From CAZSRX01 sp964609675 [NCBI: uncultured Bacteroidota bacterium] (lineage in GTDB: Bacteria > CLD3 > SB21): a stretch of DNA of 38,417 bases. The stretch lies in contig CAZSRX010000035.1 of assembly GCA_964609675.1 (NCBI GenBank), positions 1 through 38,417 of the forward strand, given 5' to 3'. The translations under genes and the position numbers were made by a program. The notes under the pieces are model-generated. The model was not told where the DNA came from. It was given only the letters and a program-made list of their open reading frames with translations, and searched no databases. This document shows, piece after piece, positions 8,713 to 17,821 of the stretch (position 1 is its first letter; every line of letters starts with the position of its first letter).

Positions 8713-9180
8713 ATGAATTTATCCGAAATCGCTATTTACATTGAGAACCAGAACAACGCCGAAGCCATTCGTCCCTGTAAGGAATTCTTAGACCATTTCG
8801 GCATTCACTTTGAACAACGGATTGTATCGGCTCTGCAGGAGCATAATGTATTCTGTGAAATGGTTCGGCGGGACATGGAAAAAGGCATCAAGGTTTTTAT
8901 TACTGCCGGAACCATTAATTCCGGCATGCCGCATGTTATGGCGGCAACGACGCACTTGCCGGTTATTCATATTCCTCTTCCGGTAGCGCCTGATTTGTTG
9001 GAGGAGGTTACCGGGTTTCTTAATCCGTTTCCGGAAGGCATTGCCGTAGCTATAATAAGCGGAGGCGTTTCCGGCGCTAAAAATGCCGCCGTGCTGGCCG
9101 CTCAAATGCTGGGCATCAGCGACCGCCGCCTGCAGGATCGCGTACGGTTTTATAAACAAAACGGCTGTCGGTTCGTATAG
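8713..9180 (+). CDS. PurE-fold (AIR carboxylase-like) protein without the usual catalytic residues
   Basis: The 155-residue protein follows the PurE pattern: an N-terminal strand-helix, a VSA segment, a glycine-rich loop, LPVIHIPLP, an EGIAVAIISGG segment and an alanine-rich C-terminal helix. Residues expected in PurE are missing. The GSxSDW loop is replaced by ENQNN, SAHR by SALQ, and the AAHLPGM segment by NSGMPHV. It is therefore unlikely to carboxylate aminoimidazole ribonucleotide. It lies between panD and a mannosyltransferase with a 13-base gap to the latter. Function unknown; a ligand-binding or repurposed role is an inference. Confidence 0.6.
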   Translation: MNLSEIAIYIENQNNAEAIRPCKEFLDHFGIHFEQRIVSALQEHNVFCEMVRRDMEKGIKVFITAGTINSGMPHVMAATTHLPVIHIPLPVAPDLLEEVTGFLNPFPEGIAVAIISGGVSGAKNAAVLAAQMLGISDRRLQDRVRFYKQNGCRFV

Positions 9181-9193
9181 CCCGGAGCATATC

Positions 9194-9931
9194 ATGAACA
9201 GCAAAAAAGCCCTGATCGTCATTCCAACCTATAACGAAAGAGAAAACATTCCGGCCATCATCGGTAAAATCATGGCGATGGATTTTTCCACCTATGTTAC
9301 CGACCTGCATATACTGGTTGTAGACGATAACTCGCCGGACGGTACCGGCGCCGTCGTACAGGAAATGCAGAAAACCAATCCGCGTATTCATTTCCTGCAC
9401 CGCGAGCAAAAACAGGGTCTGGGACGCGCTTACGTAGCCGGATTCCGGTACGCGCTGGAGCGGGATTACGATTATATCTTCGAGATGGACGCCGACCTGT
9501 CGCACGATCCGGTATATCTGAAAGATTTTCTTGAAAAGATACAAAACTATGACCTGGTCATCGGCTCCCGCTACATCAAAGGCGTCAATGTAATCAACTG
9601 GCCGCTGAGCCGCTTGCTGATAAGCTATTTTGGCAACCGCTACGCGCGGTTCGTCACCGGCATGCCGGTTCGCGACGCCACCGCCGGCTACAAGTGTTTC
9701 CGGAAGGAAGTCCTCCAGGCCATTGATCTTAACCGGGTTAGCGCCAGCGGGTATTCCTTTCAGATTGAGATGAACTACCGCGCATGGACGCTGGGTTTCC
9801 GAATCTGCGAAATCTCAATCATCTTCTATGAACGGGTGGCCGGAGCCTCTAAAATGTCCACGAATATCATCCGCGAAGGGTTTCTGCTCGTTTGGAAACT
9901 GCGGATTAAAAAACTGTTCGGAAAACTATAA
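9194..9931 (+). CDS. Polyprenol (dolichol)-phosphate mannosyltransferase, GT2 family
   Basis: GT-A fold family 2 glycosyltransferase of 245 residues, expected to move mannose or glucose from a nucleotide sugar to a polyprenyl phosphate. The start of the fold is VIPTYNERENI, then VVDDNSPDGTG and the metal-binding EMDADLSHDP. The GSRYIKG, DATAGYKCF and RVAGASKMS segments are typical of DPM1-type enzymes. There are no C-terminal membrane segments, so this is the short catalytic type. The start at 9194 has GGAG ten bases upstream; a longer reading from 9083 overlaps the previous gene and is rejected. Confidence 0.88.
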   Translation: MNSKKALIVIPTYNERENIPAIIGKIMAMDFSTYVTDLHILVVDDNSPDGTGAVVQEMQKTNPRIHFLHREQKQGLGRAYVAGFRYALERDYDYIFEMDADLSHDPVYLKDFLEKIQNYDLVIGSRYIKGVNVINWPLSRLLISYFGNRYARFVTGMPVRDATAGYKCFRKEVLQAIDLNRVSASGYSFQIEMNYRAWTLGFRICEISIIFYERVAGASKMSTNIIREGFLLVWKLRIKKLFGKL

Positions 9932-9946
9932 CTTTCGGAATGCCGC

Positions 9947-10897
9947 ATGGCCGTTATCCTCGATTTTGAAAAGCCCATCGCCGAACTGGAGCAGAAAATC
10001 CATGAGATGAAAGCCCTGAACAGCGTGGATCTGACTGAGGAAATCGGCGCGCTGGAAAATAAGCTGGAAGAACTCCGGCGGGAAGTCTATTCCCGGCTCA
10101 CGCCTTGGCAGCGGGTGCAGTTGGCGCGTCATCCGGAACGGCCGCGCGCGCTGGATTATATCGAACGTATCTGCGAAACCTTCACGGAACTGCACGGCGA
10201 CCGTTTATATGCCGACGATCATGCGATTGTCGGCGGCATCGGAAAAATTGACGGCCGCCATATTATGATTATCGGCCAGCAGAAAGGCAAGGACACCAAA
10301 ACGAACCTTTACCGTAACTTCGGTATGCCCAATCCCGAGGGCTACCGTAAGGCGATGCGGCTGATGCGGCTGGCAGCGAAATTCGGGCGGCCGGTACTCA
10401 CTCTGATTGATACGCCGGGCGCTTATCCCGGCATTGAAGCCGAAGAACGCGGGCAGGCCGAAGCCATTGCCCGCAACCTGCTGGAAATGTCGCGTCTCCC
10501 GGTGCCGGTAATCGGCGTGATTATCGGCGAGGGCGCTTCCGGCGGCGCGCTGGGCATCGGCGTCGGCGATCGTATCCTGATGATGGAAAATACCTGGTAC
10601 TCCGTCATCGCCCCCGAATCGTGCTCCAGCATCCTCTGGCGCAGCTGGGAATTTAAAGAAACGGCCGCGGAAGCCCTGAAACTCACCCCCGACGACCTGC
10701 TGAAACTCCACGTCATTGACCGCATCATTCGCGAACCGTTAGGCGGGGCCAACCGCGATTATGATACCGCCGCCGCCGCTCTAAAACAGGCGGTTCTGGA
10801 AGAACTGCGCGCGCTGGAAGCTAAACCCGTTCAGGATTTGCTTAGCGAACGCATCGAAAAATATTCCAAAATGGGCTTCTGGGATGAAGGCGTCTAA
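9947..10897 (+). CDS. accA: Acetyl-CoA carboxylase carboxyltransferase subunit alpha
   Basis: With AccD it transfers the carboxyl group from biotin to acetyl-CoA, the first step of fatty-acid synthesis. The family signature is strong: [89 protein letters not shown] and [11 protein letters not shown]. Its 316 residues are the normal length, including the N-terminal coiled-coil helices. It starts 15 bases after the mannosyltransferase and overlaps the PAP2 gene by 14 bases. The accD partner is not in the window. Confidence 0.96.
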   Translation: MAVILDFEKPIAELEQKIHEMKALNSVDLTEEIGALENKLEELRREVYSRLTPWQRVQLARHPERPRALDYIERICETFTELHGDRLYADDHAIVGGIGKIDGRHIMIIGQQKGKDTKTNLYRNFGMPNPEGYRKAMRLMRLAAKFGRPVLTLIDTPGAYPGIEAEERGQAEAIARNLLEMSRLPVPVIGVIIGEGASGGALGIGVGDRILMMENTWYSVIAPESCSSILWRSWEFKETAAEALKLTPDDLLKLHVIDRIIREPLGGANRDYDTAAAALKQAVLEELRALEAKPVQDLLSERIEKYSKMGFWDEGV

Positions 10898-11501
10898 ATT
10901 AATCTTTCTCGGCTTACTTCTTTATTCCACCGTGTACAATCCCCTAAGAGCCCAAAACCCGGATATATCCATATTCCGCGCGATTAACAACCGGCATAGT
11001 CCGGCCACCGATAAATTCTTCACTTTCCAAAGCAATTCGGTAAAACCGCTTTATATAGCAACTCCAACAGGCATACTGGGTTACGGAATCATTTCCGGTA
11101 ACCGTAAAGCGGAGGATATCGGTACCATTATGGCCGTCGCAGGACTTCTTAATTTTGGTTTGACCTACAGCGCGAAAATAATAATCAACCGCAAACGTCC
11201 TTATGAACGCTTGGATAACGTGCATCTGCCGGCCGGAAAAGAAGGCACTAAATCCTTCCCGTCCGGACATACCAGCAGCGCGTTTACCTTAGCCACCATG
11301 ATGGCGCTGAATTATCCTCAATGGTATGTCGTCGTACCGGCATTTACCTGGGCCGGGCTGGCCGCCTACAGCCGGATGGCACTGGGCGTGCATTATCCCA
11401 GCGATGTTCTGGCCGGAGCGATAATTGGAACCGGCGTGGGGCTTCTTATGCATCATTACCGGCATTCTATTATCCGACAGAAAAACCGCGCCTTTCACTG
11501 A
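10884..11501 (+). CDS. PAP2-family phosphatase (membrane lipid phosphatase type)
   Basis: Probable periplasmic or membrane lipid phosphatase, perhaps acting on undecaprenyl or phosphatidyl phosphates. The three-part signature is present: [26 protein letters not shown] and [16 protein letters not shown]. An N-terminal hydrophobic segment ([19 protein letters not shown]) looks like a cleaved signal peptide, and later hydrophobic stretches may be membrane helices. Its ATG lies inside the end of accA, so the two are probably translationally coupled. The substrate is not known from the sequence. Confidence 0.85.
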   Translation: MKASKLIFLGLLLYSTVYNPLRAQNPDISIFRAINNRHSPATDKFFTFQSNSVKPLYIATPTGILGYGIISGNRKAEDIGTIMAVAGLLNFGLTYSAKIIINRKRPYERLDNVHLPAGKEGTKSFPSGHTSSAFTLATMMALNYPQWYVVVPAFTWAGLAAYSRMALGVHYPSDVLAGAIIGTGVGLLMHHYRHSIIRQKNRAFH

Positions 11502-11646
11502 TTGTTCAAAACTATTTTGTTGCCTGCTGCTTGAGGATTGCGGCTTTCACTGGAGCCGTTCGGAGGAATACTTAATCCTTGATTTGATGGGAATAAAATT
11601 ATAAATTTATGTTTTATAGATTTGCTTACTCCAAAGGATGGCACGA

Positions 11647-12621
11647 ATGGCCTCTGATAAGATTTTTAGTCCGGTAAAACAAGAGCTTAAAATATTCCGA
11701 CAGAAGTTCAGGGAACAACTCAATTCACGTTTGTCCTTGGTAGATAAAGTGGCGCGGTATTTAGTTCATTCGCGCGGAAAAAATCTAAGACCGGCGCTGG
11801 TTCTGCTGTCGGCCAAAACCTGCAGCGGCAAACTGCCCGAAAATACTTACCGGGCAGCCATTACGATTGAGCTTATTCATACAGCCACTTTGGTGCATGA
11901 CGACGTTGTGGACGGCGCGGATATGCGGCGCAGCCTGCCTTCCGTAAACGCAGTCTGGAATAACAAAATCGCCGTGTTGATGGGCGACTACCTGCTGGCC
12001 AACGCTTTAATCAGTATATCGGATATCCAGAACTTCGAAGCGATGAAACTCCTTTCGAAAGTGGCGCGCCGGGCCAGCGAGGGCGAACTGCTCCAGATTG
12101 ACAAAAGCCGTAAGCTCGACATCGACGAAGCGACGTATATTAAAATGATCAGCGACAAAACCGGCGCTCTGATGGCTGCCGCCTGTGAACTGGGCGCGCT
12201 GACCACCACCGGCGATTCCGGCGACGCCGAATCCATGCGGGCTTATGGCGAGCACGCCGGCATCGCTTTTCAGATCAAGGACGACCTGTTCGATTTTGAA
12301 GGCGACCAGAAAATCATCGGCAAGAACAAAGGCCGCGATTTACGGGAAAAACATATTACGCTGCCTCTGATTTTCGCGCTTACCCGCGCGTCCCGGTCAC
12401 AGGCTAAAACAATTCTTGCGCAAATCCGGCGGGGCGTTACGGCTTCTGAAATCCGGTCCATCATCGCTTTTACCCGCGAATACGGCGGCCTGGAATATGC
12501 CAAAACGCGGCTGGAAGAGCATTCTTTACAAGCTGTCCGCATGCTGGACCGCTTCCGGGATTCAGCGGCCAAACAAAGCCTGATCGATTTTGTTTATTTC
12601 AATATCAACCGGAACAAATAA
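11647..12621 (+). CDS. Polyprenyl diphosphate synthase (trans-isoprenyl type)
   Basis: Elongates allylic diphosphates with isopentenyl diphosphate, feeding quinone or other isoprenoid side chains. The first aspartate-rich motif is HDDVVDGADMRR (DDVVD near 85-89) and the second is KDDLFDFEGD (near 212-219). A RGKNLRP motif lies near 43-49. The 324 residues fit octaprenyl-type synthases; chain length cannot be called securely. The start at 11647 is preferred because AAAGG ends nine bases before it; the ATG at 11638 overlaps that Shine-Dalgarno. It lies 145 bases after the PAP2 gene. Confidence 0.88.
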   Translation: MASDKIFSPVKQELKIFRQKFREQLNSRLSLVDKVARYLVHSRGKNLRPALVLLSAKTCSGKLPENTYRAAITIELIHTATLVHDDVVDGADMRRSLPSVNAVWNNKIAVLMGDYLLANALISISDIQNFEAMKLLSKVARRASEGELLQIDKSRKLDIDEATYIKMISDKTGALMAAACELGALTTTGDSGDAESMRAYGEHAGIAFQIKDDLFDFEGDQKIIGKNKGRDLREKHITLPLIFALTRASRSQAKTILAQIRRGVTASEIRSIIAFTREYGGLEYAKTRLEEHSLQAVRMLDRFRDSAAKQSLIDFVYFNINRNK

Positions 12622-12679
12622 TACCGACCGCATCATTAAAAAACGGAACGGGCTTTCCAATAATTAAAAAGTTAAATCC

Positions 12680-13012
12680 ATGAGTACAACCGAATCGAAA
12701 ATAATCCCTTGGTATAAACAATGGCAAAGAAAAAAAATACTTATATGGGCTTTGGTAATTGTTGCGTTGATTTTCTTTATCACGGGACCCTACGGACTCT
12801 ATCAGCGGCTGATCAGCGCCGGCCAGCAAAAGCAACTCCAAAACCAGGTGGAACAACTGCAGAAAGAACAGCAACAGCTTCTGAAAGAGCGGGAATTGCT
12901 GAAAAACGATCTCGATTATATCGAAAAAACCGCCCGCGAAAAATACAGCATGGTCCGCGACGGCGAACAAGTGCTGAAAGTAATCCCCAAAGACAAACCC
13001 ATTAAAGAATAA
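12680..13012 (+). CDS. FtsB/DivIC-family septum formation initiator
   Basis: A small bitopic membrane protein of 110 residues. A basic N-terminus (WYKQWQRKK) precedes one membrane helix (ILIWALVIVALIFFITG), then a Gln/Glu/Leu-rich coiled coil (about 45-85) and the family tail KTAREKYSMVRDGEQVLKV. FtsB/DivIC proteins link the divisome through the coiled coil on the periplasmic side. Its place beside dacB and yraN fits an envelope cluster. Confidence 0.82.
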   Translation: MSTTESKIIPWYKQWQRKKILIWALVIVALIFFITGPYGLYQRLISAGQQKQLQNQVEQLQKEQQQLLKERELLKNDLDYIEKTAREKYSMVRDGEQVLKVIPKDKPIKE

Positions 13013-13027
13013 TATCCGGTATCTGTG

Positions 13028-14503
13028 ATGCGTTACCACCATCGGCTGTCACCCTTCGGCCGTGCCCTGGTCTGGACTTGGATTATTTTTCTGTGCGGTG
13101 AACGGGCGATTGCACAGAATCATAACCTCCTGTACACGGCTTCCCGTCTGGATTCCCTTCATGCGCAACTATCCGCGGTTCTGAACAATAAAATCCTGCG
13201 CAACGCCCGTACCGGCATTCTGGCGCGTTCGCTGAAAAGCGGGCAGGTTTTATTTGAGCACCATGCCGACAGCCTGCTCAGCACCGCTTCCTGCATGAAA
13301 CTTGTCACCACGGCCGCCGCGCTGGACCGATGGGGAAAAAATAAATTTTTCCGCACCGTTTTCTATACGGACGATTCCATAACAGACGGCGTATTAAAAG
13401 GCCACCTCTATATGAAAGGATTCGGCGATCCGTACTTTGTCACCGAAGTCATGCTCAAAACCGTTTATCATTTCCGGTCAATGGGCATTACCGAAATCAA
13501 AGGCGACCTGATTGCCGACGACAGCTATCTTCAGGATTCGCCGAACGCGTTCCGCAACGACCGGGCTTATTCGGCGCTTGGCAGTGCGCTGAGTTTTAAT
13601 TTCAATACCTTTACTATTTGCGCGCGACCCGGAAAGGTGGGCGATACCGCGCACGTGTTCATTGAACCGCCGTATCCCCGGTTCAAAATTATCAACCGCA
13701 CGCTGACCACCGATTCCGGAAAAGGCATAACCATTGATCATAATAATGTCTCGGTGAAATACGATAAAGACCTTATGACCGTTTATGTCGGCGGGACGAT
13801 TGCGAGCGATGAACTGGAATTCAATATCTACAAACGCGTGCAGGATCCGCTAACCTACGTAACCACCGTTTTCAGAAACGCCCTGGAACTGGCCGGGATT
13901 ACCCTGAAGGGCAAAATCCGAACCGGCACCGTGCCACGAAAAGCTACGATGATTCATGAAACGTATTCCTATGATCTCGCCTACATTGTCGCCGGAATCA
14001 ATAAATGGAGTAACAATCAGGCGGCGGGGCAACTGCTGATGATACTCGGCGCGGAGGCATTCGGACCGCCCGGCACCGATGAAAAAGGGCTTCGGGCCAT
14101 TAAGCCCTTTCTAAAAAAAGCCGGTATCGCCGAAAGCGAAATTATCATGACCGACGGTTCCGGGCTGGATATCGGTAATAAAATGACGCCCCGAGCGCAG
14201 GTACGGCTTCTGGAATATATGTACCAGCGTTTCGATTGTTCCGCGGAGTACGTCGCCTCACTGAGTATCGCCGGCGTGGATGGCTCCGAGCGTAAGCGTT
14301 TCCGCAAGAACGGCGGCCCCGTGGGCCAGGCGCGGCTCAAAATCGGTTACCTGTGGGGCGTCAGCGGCCTCAGCGGCTATATCGCTACTTCCGGCGGCGA
14401 CATCATCGCCTTCGCTTCGCTGATGAACGACTTCGAAAAAGACTACTATGAAACAGTCAAACAACTCGAAGATAAAATCGTCATCACCTTATCCCAATTG
14501 TAA
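13028..14503 (+). CDS. dacB: D-alanyl-D-alanine carboxypeptidase/endopeptidase (PBP4 type)
   Basis: Penicillin-binding protein of class C acting on peptidoglycan in the periplasm. A signal peptide (ALVWTWIIFLCGERAIAQ) comes first. The SxxK catalytic motif is SCMK in LLSTASCMKLVTTAAALDRWG. The SxN motif is in INKWSNNQAAGQ. The third motif, normally KTG, reads KIG in RLKIGYLWGVSGLSGY, an unusual loss of the conserved threonine. The 491 residues include the extra domains of this family. GTG at 13025 directly precedes the ATG, so the start may be one codon earlier. Its TAA overlaps the yraN ATG. Confidence 0.88.
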   Translation: MRYHHRLSPFGRALVWTWIIFLCGERAIAQNHNLLYTASRLDSLHAQLSAVLNNKILRNARTGILARSLKSGQVLFEHHADSLLSTASCMKLVTTAAALDRWGKNKFFRTVFYTDDSITDGVLKGHLYMKGFGDPYFVTEVMLKTVYHFRSMGITEIKGDLIADDSYLQDSPNAFRNDRAYSALGSALSFNFNTFTICARPGKVGDTAHVFIEPPYPRFKIINRTLTTDSGKGITIDHNNVSVKYDKDLMTVYVGGTIASDELEFNIYKRVQDPLTYVTTVFRNALELAGITLKGKIRTGTVPRKATMIHETYSYDLAYIVAGINKWSNNQAAGQLLMILGAEAFGPPGTDEKGLRAIKPFLKKAGIAESEIIMTDGSGLDIGNKMTPRAQVRLLEYMYQRFDCSAEYVASLSIAGVDGSERKRFRKNGGPVGQARLKIGYLWGVSGLSGYIATSGGDIIAFASLMNDFEKDYYETVKQLEDKIVITLSQL

Positions 14504-14886
14504 TGACCCGCAAGCATCCTTCACACCGGACCGGTCTGGAAGGCGAAGAAATCGCCGCCGAACACCTCCGCGCCAAAGGCTATGCAATCCTGCACCGCCG
14601 CTTCCGTTACCGCAACGGCGAACTGGATATCGTGGCGCGTCACGGCCGCATGATAGTCTTCGCGGAAGTTAAAACAATCAATCTGAAAAAGAATCCCGAC
14701 AAACCTTTCGGCGATCCCGAGACCTGGCTGACCGAAAAAAAGAAACAATCACTCTACCATTGCGCGGAATACTACCTCGGCAAGCACGGCTTTCATGACA
14801 TCGACTGCCGCTTCGACCTGATTACCGTCCGACTATTCGCCGATCATTCTGAAGTCAACCATATAGAAAACGCTTTTTGGTTCTGA
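14503..14886 (+). CDS. YraN family (UPF0102) predicted endonuclease-fold protein
   Basis: A 127-residue protein with the PD-(D/E)xK-like pattern of this family: GLEGEEIAAEHLRAKGYAIL near the start, then GELDIVARHGRMIVFAEVK with the acidic residues and lysine of the presumed active site. The family is widespread and poorly characterised. Its ATG shares bases with the dacB stop (TAATG), so it is probably translated with dacB. Confidence 0.85.
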   Translation: MTRKHPSHRTGLEGEEIAAEHLRAKGYAILHRRFRYRNGELDIVARHGRMIVFAEVKTINLKKNPDKPFGDPETWLTEKKKQSLYHCAEYYLGKHGFHDIDCRFDLITVRLFADHSEVNHIENAFWF

Positions 14887-15080
14887 ATTTTTTACACAAC
14901 CTAAAGAGCGCCCGCCCGTGATTTTATAAATTGGTCTTTCCCTCTCATTGACCCTGTAGTTGTATTTACAAAAACATTCTTCTTCAAGGGTTTGCTTTTC
15001 TATTTTTATATAGAATGGATTAACCGTTTTTGTTACGAAAAAAAAAGTTAATTTGTTGTTACCATATTATTAATTTATTA

Positions 15081-15109
15081 TTGTTATATTATTATTTTTA
15101 TGTTATAAT
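15081..15109 (+). promoter_or_regulatory. Sigma-70-like promoter for the DUF47-pit operon
   Basis: TTGTTA at 15081-15086 and TATAAT at 15104-15109 are separated by 17 bases, in a very AT-rich region 42 bases before the gene start. The -10 box is a perfect match. No clear Pho-box-like direct repeat was seen nearby. Confidence 0.6.
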
Positions 15110-15150
15110 TGGACGTTTTAGTATTTAACCATCACACGGAGTACCATCCT

Positions 15151-15777
15151 ATGGGTTTCAGTTTTATACCAAAAGACGAAAATTTTTTCACGCTGTTCAA
15201 CCAGCAGGCGGCATTGATCGTAGAAGCGGGAAAAGCCTTCCGTGAACTCGCGATGGCCGGAAAATTTGATTCGGAATCGATCAAAAAACTTGAGGACATC
15301 GAGCATAAGTGCGACAACGTTACCCACGACATCATCGACCGCCTGAACCGGACCTTCATCACTCCGTTCGACCGCGAGGATATTCACAACCTGGCGCACA
15401 AGGCAGACAACATTATCGACATGCTTTACTCCACCGCCAAGCGGATGGGCATTTATAAAATCAACGAGGTCAACACGAATCTCATCAAATTTGCGGACAC
15501 CATCGAACAATCCATCCAGTCGCTGACCCGCGCGTTTCAGGATATGAACCATACCAAGAATTACAAATCCGTCCTGAAATACTGCATCGAAGTCAACCAC
15601 TTCGAGAACATCGGCGACGACCTGAAAGATCAGGCGATTGGGGAATTGCTCGAAAATACGAAAGATCCGATTTCGTTCATCATCTGGAAAGAAGCGTACG
15701 AGGGCACCGAAATCGTATTGGACATTTGTGAAGATGTGGCCAATGTCATCGAATCGATCATTGTCAAACAGGCTTAA
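15151..15777 (+). CDS. DUF47 / PhoU-like phosphate transport regulator
   Basis: An all-helical PhoU-like protein of 208 residues, usually paired with Pit transporters and thought to control phosphate uptake. Recognisable segments are FSFIPKDENFFTLFNQQA, KLEDIEHKCDNVTHDIIDRLNRTFITPFDREDIH and the ADNIIDMLY helix. The Asp/Glu-rich helices are those that bind metal in PhoU. The start at 15151 is taken because ACGGAG lies ten bases upstream; an upstream reading adds 14 residues. It is followed after five bases by the Pit gene. Confidence 0.9.
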   Translation: MGFSFIPKDENFFTLFNQQAALIVEAGKAFRELAMAGKFDSESIKKLEDIEHKCDNVTHDIIDRLNRTFITPFDREDIHNLAHKADNIIDMLYSTAKRMGIYKINEVNTNLIKFADTIEQSIQSLTRAFQDMNHTKNYKSVLKYCIEVNHFENIGDDLKDQAIGELLENTKDPISFIIWKEAYEGTEIVLDICEDVANVIESIIVKQA

Positions 15778-15782
15778 CGCAT

Positions 15783-16772
15783 ATGGAATATTATGTAATT
15801 TTTCTGATCTTTCTCGCGCTGGTATTTGATTTCATCAACGGGTTTCACGATTCCGCCAACTCGATCGCGACCGTTGTTTCCACGCGTGTTCTCTCGCCGA
15901 AGTACGCTGTGGCGTGGGCGGCATTTTTCAATTTCATCGCGTTTCTGTTTTTTGGGCTCCATGTGGCCGGCACGATCGGTAAGGGAATCATTGACATCAA
16001 CATTATTGATTCCGAAGTGATATTCGCTACGCTGATGGGCGCCATACTCTGGGACCTGATCACCTGGTATTTCGGCCTGCCAACGAGTTCCTCGCATGCG
16101 CTGATGGGGGGATTGATCGGCGCCGGTTTGGTGAAAGCAGGCGCATCCAGTCTGGTGTGGGCGGGAATTTTGAAAACCACGTTGTTTATTTTTTTAGCGC
16201 CCTTGTTTGGCTTAACGCTCGGATTTATGATCGGCGTCCTGGTGTATTGGCTATTTAAAAATTCCGCGCCGAACAAGGTGGACAGTTTTTTCCGTAAAGG
16301 CCAGCTCGTATCCGCTGCGGCATACAGCCTCGGCCACGGCGGCAACGACGCGCAGAAAACCATGGGAATCATTGCTGGGCTTTTATTCAGTGCTGGATGG
16401 CTTGGAAATGAATTTTACATACCTTTCTGGGTTGTGATATCATGTAACGGCGCGATCGCTCTGGGGACGATGTTCGGCGGCTGGCGGATTGTCAAAACCA
16501 TGGGACAAAAAGTCGCCAAATTAAAACCGGTGGATGGGTTCTGCGCAGAATTCGGCGCCTCGGTCACGTTGTTTCTATCAACCGCACTGGGCATTCCGGT
16601 GAGCACCACCCAAACCATCACGGCGTCCATCATGGGCATCGGTTCCATACGCCGGATGACAGCCGTCCGCTGGGGCGTCGCCGGAAAAATCGTCTGGGCG
16701 TGGATATTGACCGTCCCCTGCTCCGCTCTCATCGCGGCCATCAGTTATGTGATAATTATGTGGTTTAAATAA
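15783..16772 (+). CDS. Inorganic phosphate transporter, Pit family
   Basis: A 329-residue membrane transporter with about ten hydrophobic segments. The two PiT signature regions are FDFINGFHDSANSIATVVSTRVL at the start and GHGGNDAQKTMGI plus TLFLSTALGIPVSTTQTITA later. It probably imports phosphate, driven by H+ or Na+. It is the second gene of a two-gene operon with the DUF47 protein. The phosphate-motif asparagines (GFHDSAN and GGNDA) are intact. Confidence 0.92.
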   Translation: MEYYVIFLIFLALVFDFINGFHDSANSIATVVSTRVLSPKYAVAWAAFFNFIAFLFFGLHVAGTIGKGIIDINIIDSEVIFATLMGAILWDLITWYFGLPTSSSHALMGGLIGAGLVKAGASSLVWAGILKTTLFIFLAPLFGLTLGFMIGVLVYWLFKNSAPNKVDSFFRKGQLVSAAAYSLGHGGNDAQKTMGIIAGLLFSAGWLGNEFYIPFWVVISCNGAIALGTMFGGWRIVKTMGQKVAKLKPVDGFCAEFGASVTLFLSTALGIPVSTTQTITASIMGIGSIRRMTAVRWGVAGKIVWAWILTVPCSALIAAISYVIIMWFK

Positions 16773-16802
16773 AAAAAGGCCGTCCCATATGTCTGGACGG
16801 CC
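16771..16802 (-). terminator. Intrinsic terminator of the first ssb gene
   Basis: GGCCGTCC and GGACGGCC pair perfectly around a nine-base loop. The T run lies on the minus strand side (A7 at 16772-16778 on plus), so it ends minus-strand transcription from ssb; for the plus-strand pit gene the T tract is absent. Confidence 0.75.
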
Positions 16803-16829
16803 TCCCGGCAGCAGAAAAAACAAACCCTA

Positions 16830-17231
16830 TCAGTTCATTCTTTCCTGAATTTCCGGCCGCGCCTCTTCCGCTGAGACGTGCTTAATCGTTTTAGTCTTCG
16901 AATCCAGCATCTGCATCGAATCGGCTATGACTTCCGTAACGAACTTTTTCCGGCCGTCGCGGTCCTCAAAAATCCGCGTTTTCATCTGCCCCTCTACGCA
17001 AACCAGCGTGCCTTTGCGCAGGTATTCGCCGCAGACTTCGGCCAAACGTTTCCACGCAATTACCTTGTGCCAGTCCGTTTCGTCGCGGTACTGACCGTTT
17101 TTTGTTTTGAACGATTGATTGGTTGCCACCGAAAACATCGCAATAGCGGTGCCGTTCATGGTATAGCGCATCTGAGCTTCGCGGCCGACTCTTCCAATCA
17201 GGGTGATCTTGTTCATGGTTCCTCGTGACAT
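16830..17231 (-). CDS. ssb: Single-stranded DNA-binding protein (first paralogue)
   Basis: OB-fold SSB of 133 residues. The family core is visible: NKITLIGRVGREAQMRYT near the start, DWHKVIAWKRLAEVCGEYL in the middle, GTLVCVEGQMKTR, and a variable tail. The tail ends EIQERMN rather than the acidic DxxxxF tip used by many bacterial SSBs to recruit partners. The start at 17231 has a strong AAGGAGA upstream; a longer reading from 17321 adds 30 atypical residues. A near-palindrome shared with the second ssb and the WYL gene lies about 85 bases upstream. Confidence 0.93.
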   Translation of the reverse strand: MSRGTMNKITLIGRVGREAQMRYTMNGTAIAMFSVATNQSFKTKNGQYRDETDWHKVIAWKRLAEVCGEYLRKGTLVCVEGQMKTRIFEDRDGRKKFVTEVIADSMQMLDSKTKTIKHVSAEEARPEIQERMN

Positions 17232-17821
17232 AATAGGTCTCCTTATGTTATAATAATTAAATTCGTTTTTGTTTTCATCACACAACCAATATAATTTTCT
17301 TTCCAAACCTTTTTTTCTCAAAATTTGATAATTTTAATAATTAAGGAGAGGGATTAATCGCGATTAGTGCGAGTTATTATTAACATCACATTGTTAGCGT
17401 AAACATTGTTTTACAAAAATTAAATCTTTGTGAATCTTTTTTTACATATTCAAACCGCATCGTCCTTTATTTAATTTCCAATTAAAATAGAAAATTGCTG
17501 ATTCTAAAACAACGGGTAGTCATTCTACTAAAATTAAATTAATCAATTATTTAATACATTATATAATTTCTATGAAGCAAAAATAAGTTTACTATAAAAC
17601 AAGATTTATCAATATTTATTATTTTATTCACTTGATTTTATGCAGTCAGATTTTGATTGGAACAACCAAATATAAAATAGCGTGTAATTTTCCTTACACA
17701 GTGAATTTTTTAAAAAAAAACATAACTCATTATAAATTCATAACATAAACGTCATAAAATAATGGTATATTGGTTGCGTATTATTTTATTTGGTCAAATT
17801 TTTAACCAACCGGAGACCGCC
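17232..17821. other. AT-rich 590-bp intergenic region between ssb and the nuclease gene
   Basis: Very AT-rich with no credible gene. It holds the CTCAAAATTTGAT near-palindrome at 17317-17329, a perfect 12-base palindrome TAATCGCGATTA at 17355-17366, and a small hairpin GTGTAA/TTACAC at 17682-17699. Just before the nuclease start, TTGGT (17790-17794) and ACCAA (17805-17809) could pair in the leader. Divergent promoters for ssb and the nuclease must lie here; I could not fix their -35/-10 boxes. Confidence 0.6.
17317..17329. promoter_or_regulatory. Putative WYL-regulon operator upstream of first ssb
   Basis: CTCAAAATTTGAT, a near-perfect CTCAAA-N-TTTGAG palindrome, preceded by six T. It lies about 85 bases before the ssb ATG. 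The same sequence recurs at 20741 and, with a perfect palindrome, at 20845. Confidence 0.65.
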
